A DNA stretch of 64,000 nucleotides from Paenibacillus peoriae (lineage in GTDB: Bacteria > Bacillota > Bacilli > Paenibacillales > Paenibacillaceae). This document shows positions 45,871 to 52,621 of this stretch, piece by piece. Each line of letters opens with the position of its first letter. Positions within the stretch are counted from its first letter, which is position 1. Position numbers and translations under genes: made by a program. Location of the stretch: NCBI RefSeq assembly GCF_022531965.1, contig NZ_CP092831.1, positions 1,826,001 to 1,890,000 on the forward strand, read 5' to 3'. Under the pieces are notes generated by a model. It was given only the letters and a program-made list of their open reading frames with translations. It was not told the DNA's origin and made no database searches.

Positions 45871-45889
45871 GGATGCAAATGTTGCATCC
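45871..45889. repeat. perfect inverted repeat before the SDR gene
   Basis: GGATGCAA (45871-45878) and TTGCATCC (45882-45889) flank ATG, about 35 bases before the SDR start. Could be an operator or a leader hairpin. Confidence 0.35.
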
Positions 45890-45923
45890 TAAAAAATATC
45901 TGATTTTGAAGGGAGAATGTACA

Positions 45924-46793
45924 ATGTCTAAAAGTAATCAACCTCAGCAAACTTTGCCCCCACAGCATCAGGACCAGCAACCGGGGATTGAGTCCAAAAT
46001 GTCGCCTGCACCCCAATTTGAAAAACCAACTTACAAAGCCGCTGGCAAGCTAACAGGTAAAGTTGCACTTATTACTGGTGGGGACAGTGGAATTGGTCGG
46101 GCTGTAGCTGTCACGTATGCCAAAGAAGGTGCGGACGTAGCCATCATCTACTTGAATGAGCATAAGGATGCGGAAGAAACAAAACGTCAGGTGGAACAGG
46201 AGGGACGCAAATGCGTGTTGATTCCTGGCGATATCGGAGATGATCAATTTGCCAAAAAAGCGGTTCAACAGACAGTTAACGAACTGGGCAAGCTCGACAT
46301 CGTTGTGAACAATGCAGCGGAGCAGCATCCACAGCAAAAGCTGGAGGATATCACCAAAGAACAGTTAGAGCGCACGTTCCGAACGAATATTTTCGGTATG
46401 TTCTTCTTGACGCAAGCAGCATTGCCGCATTTGAAGAAAGGGAGCACGATCGTCAACACCACATCGATTACCGCGTATGCTGGGAACAAAACACTCATTG
46501 ATTATTCATCGACCAAAGGGGCAATCACATCCTTTACACGTTCCCTTTCACTCAATTTGGCGGATCAAGGCATTCGGGTGAACGCTGTAGCACCAGGGCC
46601 GATCTGGACACCGTTAATCCCGTCTACATTTGATGCCAAGACGGTCAGCGAGTTTGGAGGAGCGCAGCCAATGAAGCGTCCGGGTCAGCCGGAAGAATTG
46701 GCGCCAGCCTATGTGTACCTTGCTTCAGATGATTCTTCTTATGTAAGCGGACAGGTTATTCATATCAATGGCGGTGAAGTTATAAACGGATAA
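45924..46793 (+). CDS. short-chain dehydrogenase with hydrophilic N-terminus (YhdF/YhxD-like)
   Basis: 289 residues from the ATG at 45924 (GGGAGAATG upstream). The first 45 residues are Gln/Pro-rich (NQPQQTLPPQHQDQQPG), as in the general-stress SDRs of Bacillus. The SDR core shows LITGGDSGIGRAVAVTYAKEGADVAI (cofactor), VNNAAEQHPQQ, catalytic Ser in NTTSITAYAG, YSSTKGAITSFTRSLS (YxxxK) and NAVAPGPIWTPL. Substrate unknown; a stress role is inferred. Isolated between terminators. Confidence 0.85.
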   Translation: MSKSNQPQQTLPPQHQDQQPGIESKMSPAPQFEKPTYKAAGKLTGKVALITGGDSGIGRAVAVTYAKEGADVAIIYLNEHKDAEETKRQVEQEGRKCVLIPGDIGDDQFAKKAVQQTVNELGKLDIVVNNAAEQHPQQKLEDITKEQLERTFRTNIFGMFFLTQAALPHLKKGSTIVNTTSITAYAGNKTLIDYSSTKGAITSFTRSLSLNLADQGIRVNAVAPGPIWTPLIPSTFDAKTVSEFGGAQPMKRPGQPEELAPAYVYLASDDSSYVSGQVIHINGGEVING

Positions 46794-46804
46794 AAGGACA
46801 AGGG

Positions 46805-46840
46805 AAAGGTTAGGGCTGTGTTATGCCCTAGCCTTTTTTC
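46805..46840 (+). terminator. terminator after the SDR gene
   Basis: AAAGGTTAGGGC (46805-46816) pairs with GCCCTAGCCTTT around TGTGTTAT, followed by TTTTC. It isolates phoR from the SDR gene. Confidence 0.85.
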
Positions 46841-46912
46841 TTTTCACAGTGGAACATAATGAAGGTAGCCTGTAGAATGAGACTTAACTTACATAAAGGA
46901 TGGGCATATTTT

Positions 46913-48715
46913 ATGAAATCGTTTCGTTTCAGGCTTACCCTGATCATGCTGATTTTGATTGGCGTATCTGTCCTTGCTGCTGGAATCACGATGGGACAAA
47001 TTTTTAAAAATTCGAATATGAAGGTGCTAGAGGAGAACATGGGACGGGAGATCGACCTGCTTCGAGCTACATTCCCTTTTGTTAATGCAGATGCCCTGTC
47101 CAGCACGGATTATGTCTCTTATTATTCTCAAAAGGCGAAGGAAATTGCTCGTCTTACGGAATCGCGGGTGACCTTCATTCGCAAGGACGGGACGGTGGTT
47201 GGAGATTCGTTAAGCGATCCGCGAAAGATGGAAAACCACGCATCTCGTGAAGAAATTCAGCAAGCTTCAACAGAGAAGATTGGACGCACGATTCGTTACA
47301 GCGAAACCTTGCAGCGGAACATGCTATACGTTGCAGAGCCTGTTGTATCGGATAAGGGTTTTGACGGATATATCCGTTTGTCCATGAGTCTGAAAGCGGT
47401 GGAGGAGGGAGTGCAGCGCGGCTGGACGGCCATCGGGATTGGTCTAGTGTTGCTGTTTATTGCTGCTGGACTGGTGAGCTATCGTATTGCTCGCAGTCTC
47501 ACCTCGCCCATTGAACATATTACTGGGGTAGCCAACCGTATATCAGGACTGGATTATGACGCAAGGGTTGGTGTGCAGCGCCGGGACGAGGTAGGGCAAC
47601 TGGGTGAAGCCATTAATCGTATGGCTGATAGTCTCCAAAACCAAATGAAAACGATACGTGACAATGAGGATCTGCTCCAGAGTGTCATGAGTAATATGAC
47701 AGGCGGAATTCTAATGATTGATGCAAATGAGTGTATTGCGCTTGTAAACCGTGAGTCTGAGCGAATGCTTGGTGTCGTGGGTAAACGGGTGACAGACAAG
47801 CCGTATCATGAGCTGAAGAAGCATTATGAGCTCACAAAGCTAATTGAGGGCAGTATACAAAGCCGAGAAAGGCTGCATGGTGAGGTTCATTTGTACAATC
47901 CCGAGGAGAGACTCGTGTTGCTGGACGGTGTTCCGATGTATGAGGATGAGGGCGGATACCGGGGGATGCTGTTCCTTTTACAGGATATTACGGCTATTCG
48001 ACGGTTGGAAAATATGCGGAGCGAATTTGTGGCTAACGTTTCTCATGAGCTAAAAACGCCGATTGCCGCAGTCAAGGGTTTTGCCGAGACCTTGCTCGGT
48101 GGCGGGGTTAAAGATGAGGAGACGGCCCGTTCATTTTTGCAAATTATATATGATGAAAGCGAACGATTGAATCGGTTGATCGGTGATATTCTGGAGCTGT
48201 CCAAAATCGAGTCCAAGCGTTCCCCTCTGGAATGCTCGCCGGTGCACGTTTCGTCGTTCATAGAATCATTGCTGGAAAAACTGAACAATGTAGCTGCCAA
48301 AAAAAGAATTTCACTACACATGGATATCCCGGATGAGCTGTTTATGGAGGCAGATGAAGATAAGCTTCAGCAGATTTTCCTGAACCTTTTGTCTAATGGC
48401 ATCAACTATACACTTGATGGTGGCAAGGTAAAGATTAAGGTTCTAACGATACAGCGCGAGAATGACACCGAAAAGGTCGTATTTACAGTCAGTGATACAG
48501 GTATTGGAATTCCGAAGAAGGACCTGCCACGTATCTTTGAGCGTTTTTACCGGGTGGACAAAGGTCGCTCGCGTAACTCTGGCGGAACGGGGCTGGGATT
48601 GTCGATCGTCAAGCACTTGGTCGATTTGCATCATGGCACCCTTTCGGTGGAAAGTGAGCTTGGATTGGGTACCACATTTACAGTTGAATTACCGCTATTG
48701 CAACAGGAAGAATGA
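46913..48715 (+). CDS. phoR: phosphate sensor histidine kinase PhoR
   Basis: 600 residues from the ATG at 46913 (MKSFRFRLTLIM), AAAGGATGGG upstream; earlier ATGs lie in the terminator-proximal leader. Membrane helix 1 about 8-29, extracellular sensor domain about 30-165, helix 2 about 172-193, HAMP about 194-245, PAS about 255-360 (LLQSVMSNMTGGILMIDANE), HisKA with FVANVSHELKTPIAAVKGFAETLL (phospho-His near residue 378), HATPase with NLLSNGINYT, DTGIGIPKKDLPRIFERFYR and GGTGLGLSIVKHLVDLHHG. It resembles PhoR/WalK; PhoR is assigned from the phoP, pstB2 and phoU neighbours. The order phoR-phoP is the reverse of B. subtilis phoPR, with a separate phoP promoter between. Confidence 0.82.
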   Translation: MKSFRFRLTLIMLILIGVSVLAAGITMGQIFKNSNMKVLEENMGREIDLLRATFPFVNADALSSTDYVSYYSQKAKEIARLTESRVTFIRKDGTVVGDSLSDPRKMENHASREEIQQASTEKIGRTIRYSETLQRNMLYVAEPVVSDKGFDGYIRLSMSLKAVEEGVQRGWTAIGIGLVLLFIAAGLVSYRIARSLTSPIEHITGVANRISGLDYDARVGVQRRDEVGQLGEAINRMADSLQNQMKTIRDNEDLLQSVMSNMTGGILMIDANECIALVNRESERMLGVVGKRVTDKPYHELKKHYELTKLIEGSIQSRERLHGEVHLYNPEERLVLLDGVPMYEDEGGYRGMLFLLQDITAIRRLENMRSEFVANVSHELKTPIAAVKGFAETLLGGGVKDEETARSFLQIIYDESERLNRLIGDILELSKIESKRSPLECSPVHVSSFIESLLEKLNNVAAKKRISLHMDIPDELFMEADEDKLQQIFLNLLSNGINYTLDGGKVKIKVLTIQRENDTEKVVFTVSDTGIGIPKKDLPRIFERFYRVDKGRSRNSGGTGLGLSIVKHLVDLHHGTLSVESELGLGTTFTVELPLLQQEE

Positions 48716-48727
48716 ACTAGAACATTT

Positions 48728-48759
48728 TTTACATTCTGTTAACAATGTCGTGATAAAAT
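48728..48759 (+). promoter_or_regulatory. phoP promoter with PhoP-box pair
   Basis: TTTACA (48728-48733) and TTAACA (48739-48744) with 11-base period, then 9 bases to TAAAAT (48754-48759). It lies between phoR and phoP, so phoP can be autoinduced without phoR. Confidence 0.55.
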
Positions 48760-48843
48760 AAACGGGTGTCGCATGAGTATGGAAAAAGTTTCAGGATTTT
48801 GACCAATGCGCCTTTAACAGGTAAACAGGAGATGAAGTTATTT

Positions 48844-49575
48844 ATGGGACAACGCTTGCTGGTTATTGAGGATGAACCAACGCTTGCCAGATTGCTATCC
48901 TACAATTTAATACAAGAAGGCTTCGAAGTGGATACAGAGGATCATGGCAGCGCCGGGTTTGAGAAAGCCTCCAGAGAGTCCTACGATTTGATCCTGCTGG
49001 ATTTGATGCTGCCGGGAATGAACGGGCTGGACATTCTGAGCAGACTTCGCCATCAGGGGCTGACGACGCCTATTATTATCTTAACGGCCAAAAACGGTGA
49101 AGCCGAGGTTGTCCAAGGGCTGAAGTCGGGTGCGGATGATTACATCACGAAGCCTTTTGGCGTTTCTGAGCTGTTGGCCCGCGTGACGGCTGTGCTGCGA
49201 AGAACTTCCGGTGGGGATGAAGGAGTGTTGTCTGATCAGAAAGATAGCTCCAAAATTCAATTGGGCGAGCTGGAGATTTACCCTGAAAAATATGAAGTCA
49301 TTCTTGGAGGTCAGTCCATCAGCCTTAGACCCAAGGAATTTGAGGTGCTTCTTTATTTGTCCCGCAAGCCGGGTGTGGTATTAACCCGAGATGATCTGAT
49401 GAATGCTGTTTGGGGTTTTGACTACATTGGCGGGCAACGGACCGTGGATGTACACGTCAGTTCCTTACGTAAAAAGCTGGAGCTCGATCCCGACTCGGTT
49501 CATATTGATTCGATCCGTGGAGTGGGGTACAAGCTGGTTGTAAATAAAAAAAGAAGCGCTTCTCATTTATTATAA
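48844..49575 (+). CDS. phoP: phosphate response regulator PhoP
   Basis: 243 residues from the ATG at 48844 (MGQRLLVIEDEPTLARLL), AGGAGATG upstream. Receiver domain: E9/D10, phospho-acceptor D53 in LILLDLMLPGMNG, ILTAKNGEAE and DDYITKPFGVSELLAR (Lys). An OmpR-type winged helix follows (about 140-240: SLRPKEFEVLLYLSRKPGVVLTRDDLMNAVWGFDYIGGQRTVDVHVSSLRKKLE). Assigned PhoP because of the neighbours and because PhoP boxes lie before it. The stop is inside the terminator hairpin. Confidence 0.85.
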   Translation: MGQRLLVIEDEPTLARLLSYNLIQEGFEVDTEDHGSAGFEKASRESYDLILLDLMLPGMNGLDILSRLRHQGLTTPIIILTAKNGEAEVVQGLKSGADDYITKPFGVSELLARVTAVLRRTSGGDEGVLSDQKDSSKIQLGELEIYPEKYEVILGGQSISLRPKEFEVLLYLSRKPGVVLTRDDLMNAVWGFDYIGGQRTVDVHVSSLRKKLELDPDSVHIDSIRGVGYKLVVNKKRSASHLL

Positions 49576-49592
49576 ATGAGGAGCGTTTTTCT
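49553..49592 (+). terminator. terminator overlapping the phoP 3' end
   Basis: GCGCTTCTCATTTAT pairs with ATAAATGAGGAGCGT around the TAA stop (49573-49575), followed by TTTTC. The last phoP codons form the left arm. Confidence 0.75.
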
Positions 49593-49635
49593 TTATTCAG
49601 GGCAGTGTCCGGGGACCTTTGTGTCCATTTTGTGA

Positions 49636-49669
49636 TTTTACATTTCATTAACAAAACTAGACGCTAGAA
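49636..49669 (+). promoter_or_regulatory. PhoP-box promoter of the CBS-receptor gene
   Basis: TTTACA (49636-49641) and TTAACA (49647-49652) with 11-base period, 11 bases before TAGAAT (49664-49669). Layout matches the phoP and pstB2 promoters. Confidence 0.5.
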
Positions 49670-49734
49670 TCAACAAATGACCGATATGATGTTCCCGTCA
49701 CTCCAAGTAGTTAAAAAAAGGGGACTTCAGAACG

Positions 49735-50859
49735 ATGATAACGGAACCAAAGACCCAGCCGAGCTCCACTGCCGTGATTGAACGTGAAGCATACAAGTCG
49801 ATTACTACCTATGTGCCATGCCGGGAGGTTCCGATCATTGGTACGGATATGTCTTGTAAAGAACTGTTAGCCCTTATGAAAACACAGGAAGATATTCCTT
49901 GTGTCATTGTTGTGGATAAAAATGATCTTCCATTGGGCATTATTATGAGAGATGCGTACAATCGCCATTTTACGGGCAGATTTGCTGCGGCGTTGTTCTA
50001 TGACAAGCCTGCGGCCCTATTTGCCGACCCCGATACATTAATTGTGGATCTGAAAAGCCAGGCATCGGACATTGTGGAACTGGCGATGCTGCGCGAAGAT
50101 CAGCGTTTTTACGACTGTGTGTTGATTAAGGAAGGAACACGGTTACTCGGTGTACTCACGATTCGTGATATCCTGTCCGTCGTGCAGCGAATGCAAAGAG
50201 AAGCGGACGAAGAGCGGGGAGATGTGATTCGGCATAGCTATGACGGAGTCCAGCGTATTCAGCTGACTGTGCTGGATGCAGCTAAAGAGGCCGATGACAG
50301 TGTGCGGCTAACCCGCTCAATGAGTGAATTATCCCGTCGTGGCAAAGTAGAACTGGAGGATGTTTTGCTCTCCTATCGTGCGGTTACGGAGCAAATGAAA
50401 CGCCAGCATGAGCAAATGACGGCGTTGACGCAATCGCTGAATGACATTGCGGGCATGGCTTCATCCATTCGTGCACTGGCAGATCACAGTGGATTGCTGG
50501 CGATCAACGCGTCCATTGAAGCGGCACATGCTGGCGAACATGGACGAGGCTTCCAGATTGTGTCTCAGGAGGTGCGGAATATGTCACTACAGACGAAAGC
50601 TTTTTCCACACAGATTACAGGCTTACTCACCCATATCGAGCAAATGCTGCGTGACACCGCTGAACTGACGGATACGAGTATGCAGCAGATTCATACAGGC
50701 TCTCAATATATATCTGCCGGAACACAAACTTTTGCCAAACTACTGCAGGCTGTCGATGAAATTGAAGCTAAAAACAGTGAAATGTCCCGTTCCGCAGAGG
50801 AAGCAGCTTTGAATGCAGCCGAAATTGCGCAGGAGCTTGAGCTCATGCTAAGTTCTTGA
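49735..50859 (+). CDS. soluble CBS-domain / chemoreceptor signalling-domain protein
   Basis: 374 residues, no membrane segment or signal peptide. Residues about 20-165 form a CBS pair (VPCREVPIIGTDMSCKELLALM, IPCVIVVDKNDLPLGIIMRD ... CVLIKEGTRLLGVLTIRDILSVVQRM). Residues about 200-374 are a helical methyl-accepting chemotaxis signalling domain with the conserved hairpin tip LAINASIEAAHAGEHGRGFQIVSQEVRNMS. CBS domains commonly bind adenine nucleotides, so it could be an internal energy or nucleotide receptor. It lies between phoP and pstB2-phoU with PhoP boxes before it, pointing to expression under phosphate starvation. Output (CheA or otherwise) is unknown. The ATG at 49735 follows AAAGGGGAC. 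Confidence 0.75.
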   Translation: MITEPKTQPSSTAVIEREAYKSITTYVPCREVPIIGTDMSCKELLALMKTQEDIPCVIVVDKNDLPLGIIMRDAYNRHFTGRFAAALFYDKPAALFADPDTLIVDLKSQASDIVELAMLREDQRFYDCVLIKEGTRLLGVLTIRDILSVVQRMQREADEERGDVIRHSYDGVQRIQLTVLDAAKEADDSVRLTRSMSELSRRGKVELEDVLLSYRAVTEQMKRQHEQMTALTQSLNDIAGMASSIRALADHSGLLAINASIEAAHAGEHGRGFQIVSQEVRNMSLQTKAFSTQITGLLTHIEQMLRDTAELTDTSMQQIHTGSQYISAGTQTFAKLLQAVDEIEAKNSEMSRSAEEAALNAAEIAQELELMLSS

Positions 50860-50863
50860 TCAT

Positions 50864-50917
50864 TTTACATAACGTTAACAAATCCACCACACTAAATTTA
50901 CACACAGCTTATATAAT
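50864..50917 (+). promoter_or_regulatory. four-hexamer PhoP-box promoter of pstB2-phoU
   Basis: TTTACA (50864-50869), TTAACA (50875-50880), ACCACA (50886-50891) and TTTACA (50897-50902), each 11 bases apart, then 9 bases to a perfect TATAAT (50912-50917). This is the classic four-site PhoP core with one degenerate site. It lies 70 bases before pstB2. Confidence 0.7.
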
Positions 50918-50986
50918 CTTCATATTGTGCAAATCAGGTGCAATGCTTGAGGATCATAACTGCAACACGAAGGAGATCATAAATCC

Positions 50987-51745
50987 ATGAATGATTCCGT
51001 AATCCGGATTGATAAGCTGAATTTATATTATGAGAAATTTCACGCGCTGAAACATATAAACCTCGATATTCCTGAAAAAACGGTAACTGCCTTTATCGGC
51101 CCGTCCGGCTGCGGCAAATCGACCCTGCTGCGTACGCTAAACCGGATGAATGACATGATACCGGGAACACGTATTGAAGGCACCGTGAGTATCGCAGGTC
51201 AGGATATATACGGCGATACTATGGAAGTAGAAACTCTGCGGAAGCAGGTGGGAATGGTTTTTCAACAGCCTAACCCGTTTCCCAAATCGATTTATGATAA
51301 CGTGGCTTACGGCCCGCGTCTGCATGGAGTTCGGCAAAAGGACAAGTTGGACGAATTGGTCGAGCAAAGCCTGCGGCAGGCGGCACTCTGGGAAGAGGTC
51401 AAGGACTTTTTGAAGCGTTCAGCTCTGAGCTTGTCCGGTGGACAACAGCAGCGGTTGTGCATTGCCCGGGCGCTTGCTGTACAACCAGATATTTTGCTTA
51501 TGGACGAGGCGACATCTGCGCTGGATCCGATCTCCACGATGAAAATTGAAGAACTGGTTCAGGAATTGCGAGACACGTATACCATTGTCATGGTGACGCA
51601 TAACATGCATCAGGCAGCGCGTGTGTCTGGTAGAACTGCGTTCTTTTTGAATGGTGTTGTGGTGGAAGCGGCGGACACACAGACGATGTTTTCCACGCCG
51701 CAAGATTCACGTACGGAAGATTATATTTCAGGGCGATTTGGCTAA
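50987..51745 (+). CDS. pstB: second phosphate ABC transporter ATPase PstB (copy 2, orphan)
   Basis: 252 residues. Walker [12 protein letters not shown]-loop [14 protein letters not shown], signature LSGGQQQR, Walker [14 protein letters not shown] and switch His [14 protein letters not shown] are complete. It is clearly a paralogue of the PstB at 36502 but has no permease or PstS beside it; phoU follows after 39 bases. It has DEATSALD instead of DEPASALD, and no N-terminal extension. It may serve the same PstCA, or act with PhoU in signalling. ATG follows AAGGAG. Confidence 0.88.
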   Translation: MNDSVIRIDKLNLYYEKFHALKHINLDIPEKTVTAFIGPSGCGKSTLLRTLNRMNDMIPGTRIEGTVSIAGQDIYGDTMEVETLRKQVGMVFQQPNPFPKSIYDNVAYGPRLHGVRQKDKLDELVEQSLRQAALWEEVKDFLKRSALSLSGGQQQRLCIARALAVQPDILLMDEATSALDPISTMKIEELVQELRDTYTIVMVTHNMHQAARVSGRTAFFLNGVVVEAADTQTMFSTPQDSRTEDYISGRFG

Positions 51746-51784
51746 AGCCTACCAGATGAATATGCCAGAAGGGGTGACTTCGAA

Positions 51785-52444
51785 ATGATACGTAGAAAAG
51801 GTTTTGATGAAGGGTTAGACGAACTGAGAGCCGTACTGCGCGAAATGGGTGCACACGTTTCGAAGGCGCTCGATCAGGCCATTGAATGTTTGCAGACCAA
51901 AAATACAGAATTGGCTCAGCAGGTGGTCAAAAATGATGCATCCCTCAATACGCTGGAAGAGAATATTCTCGATATGGGTTCCAAGCTCATTATTACCCAG
52001 CAGCCGGTAGCGAAGGATTTGCGCCGAATCATTGTTGCATTTAAAATTTCCAGTGATCTGGAACGAATGGGCGATTTGGCACTTGATATTGCCAAGGTGA
52101 CCCTTCGTCTGGAAGGGCAGCAGATCATTAAGCCGCTGGTGGATATTCCGCACATGGCTTCCATTGTTAAAGAAATGATAGATGATGCGATCAAATCCTA
52201 TTTGGATGAAAATACAGATCTGGCCTACAAAATGGCCAAAGAGGATGATCGTGTGGATTCCATGTATAGCCACATGATCAGCGATCTGTACGCCTTTATG
52301 GTAGAAAAGCCGGCAGAGGCTTCACAAGCCATGCTGCAACTGCTTGTAGGACGATACATTGAACGAATTGGTGACCATGCTACGAATATCGGTGAAAGCA
52401 CTGTATATCTCGTGACAGGGGAGAGACCAGATTTGAACCAGTAG
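51785..52444 (+). CDS. phoU: phosphate signalling protein PhoU
   Basis: 219 residues, all helical, two PhoU repeats: GFDEGLDELRAVLREMGAHVSKALDQAIECLQ with the metal-site motif in KISSDLERMGDLALDIAK, and YIERIGDHATNIGESTVYLVTGE in the second repeat (E/DxxxD pattern). It links Pst transport to PhoR signalling. Cotranscribed with pstB2. Confidence 0.9.
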   Translation: MIRRKGFDEGLDELRAVLREMGAHVSKALDQAIECLQTKNTELAQQVVKNDASLNTLEENILDMGSKLIITQQPVAKDLRRIIVAFKISSDLERMGDLALDIAKVTLRLEGQQIIKPLVDIPHMASIVKEMIDDAIKSYLDENTDLAYKMAKEDDRVDSMYSHMISDLYAFMVEKPAEASQAMLQLLVGRYIERIGDHATNIGESTVYLVTGERPDLNQ

Positions 52445-52461
52445 AGCTTTCAGGTATATAG

Positions 52462-52535
52462 CGGTTGTTTCTGACCCAGACTTGTCTTTGAGCAAAAGGC
52501 AAATTTGGTTAGGAAGCAGCCGTTTTTTTCTGAAA
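52462..52535 (+). terminator. possible terminator after phoU
   Basis: CGGTTGTTTCT (52462-52472) can pair, with G-U pairs, with GGAAGCAGCCG (52514-52524), followed by TTTTTTTC. Long and imperfect. The remaining gap to polA holds nothing I recognise. Confidence 0.5.
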
Positions 52536-52621
52536 AAGGAGTCTTGTATGTTAAGATAGGAAGAGGAATGCGTAAAACGTAAGAACGTTACGAATGCATT
52601 GATGAACTTGCGAGGTGCTAA

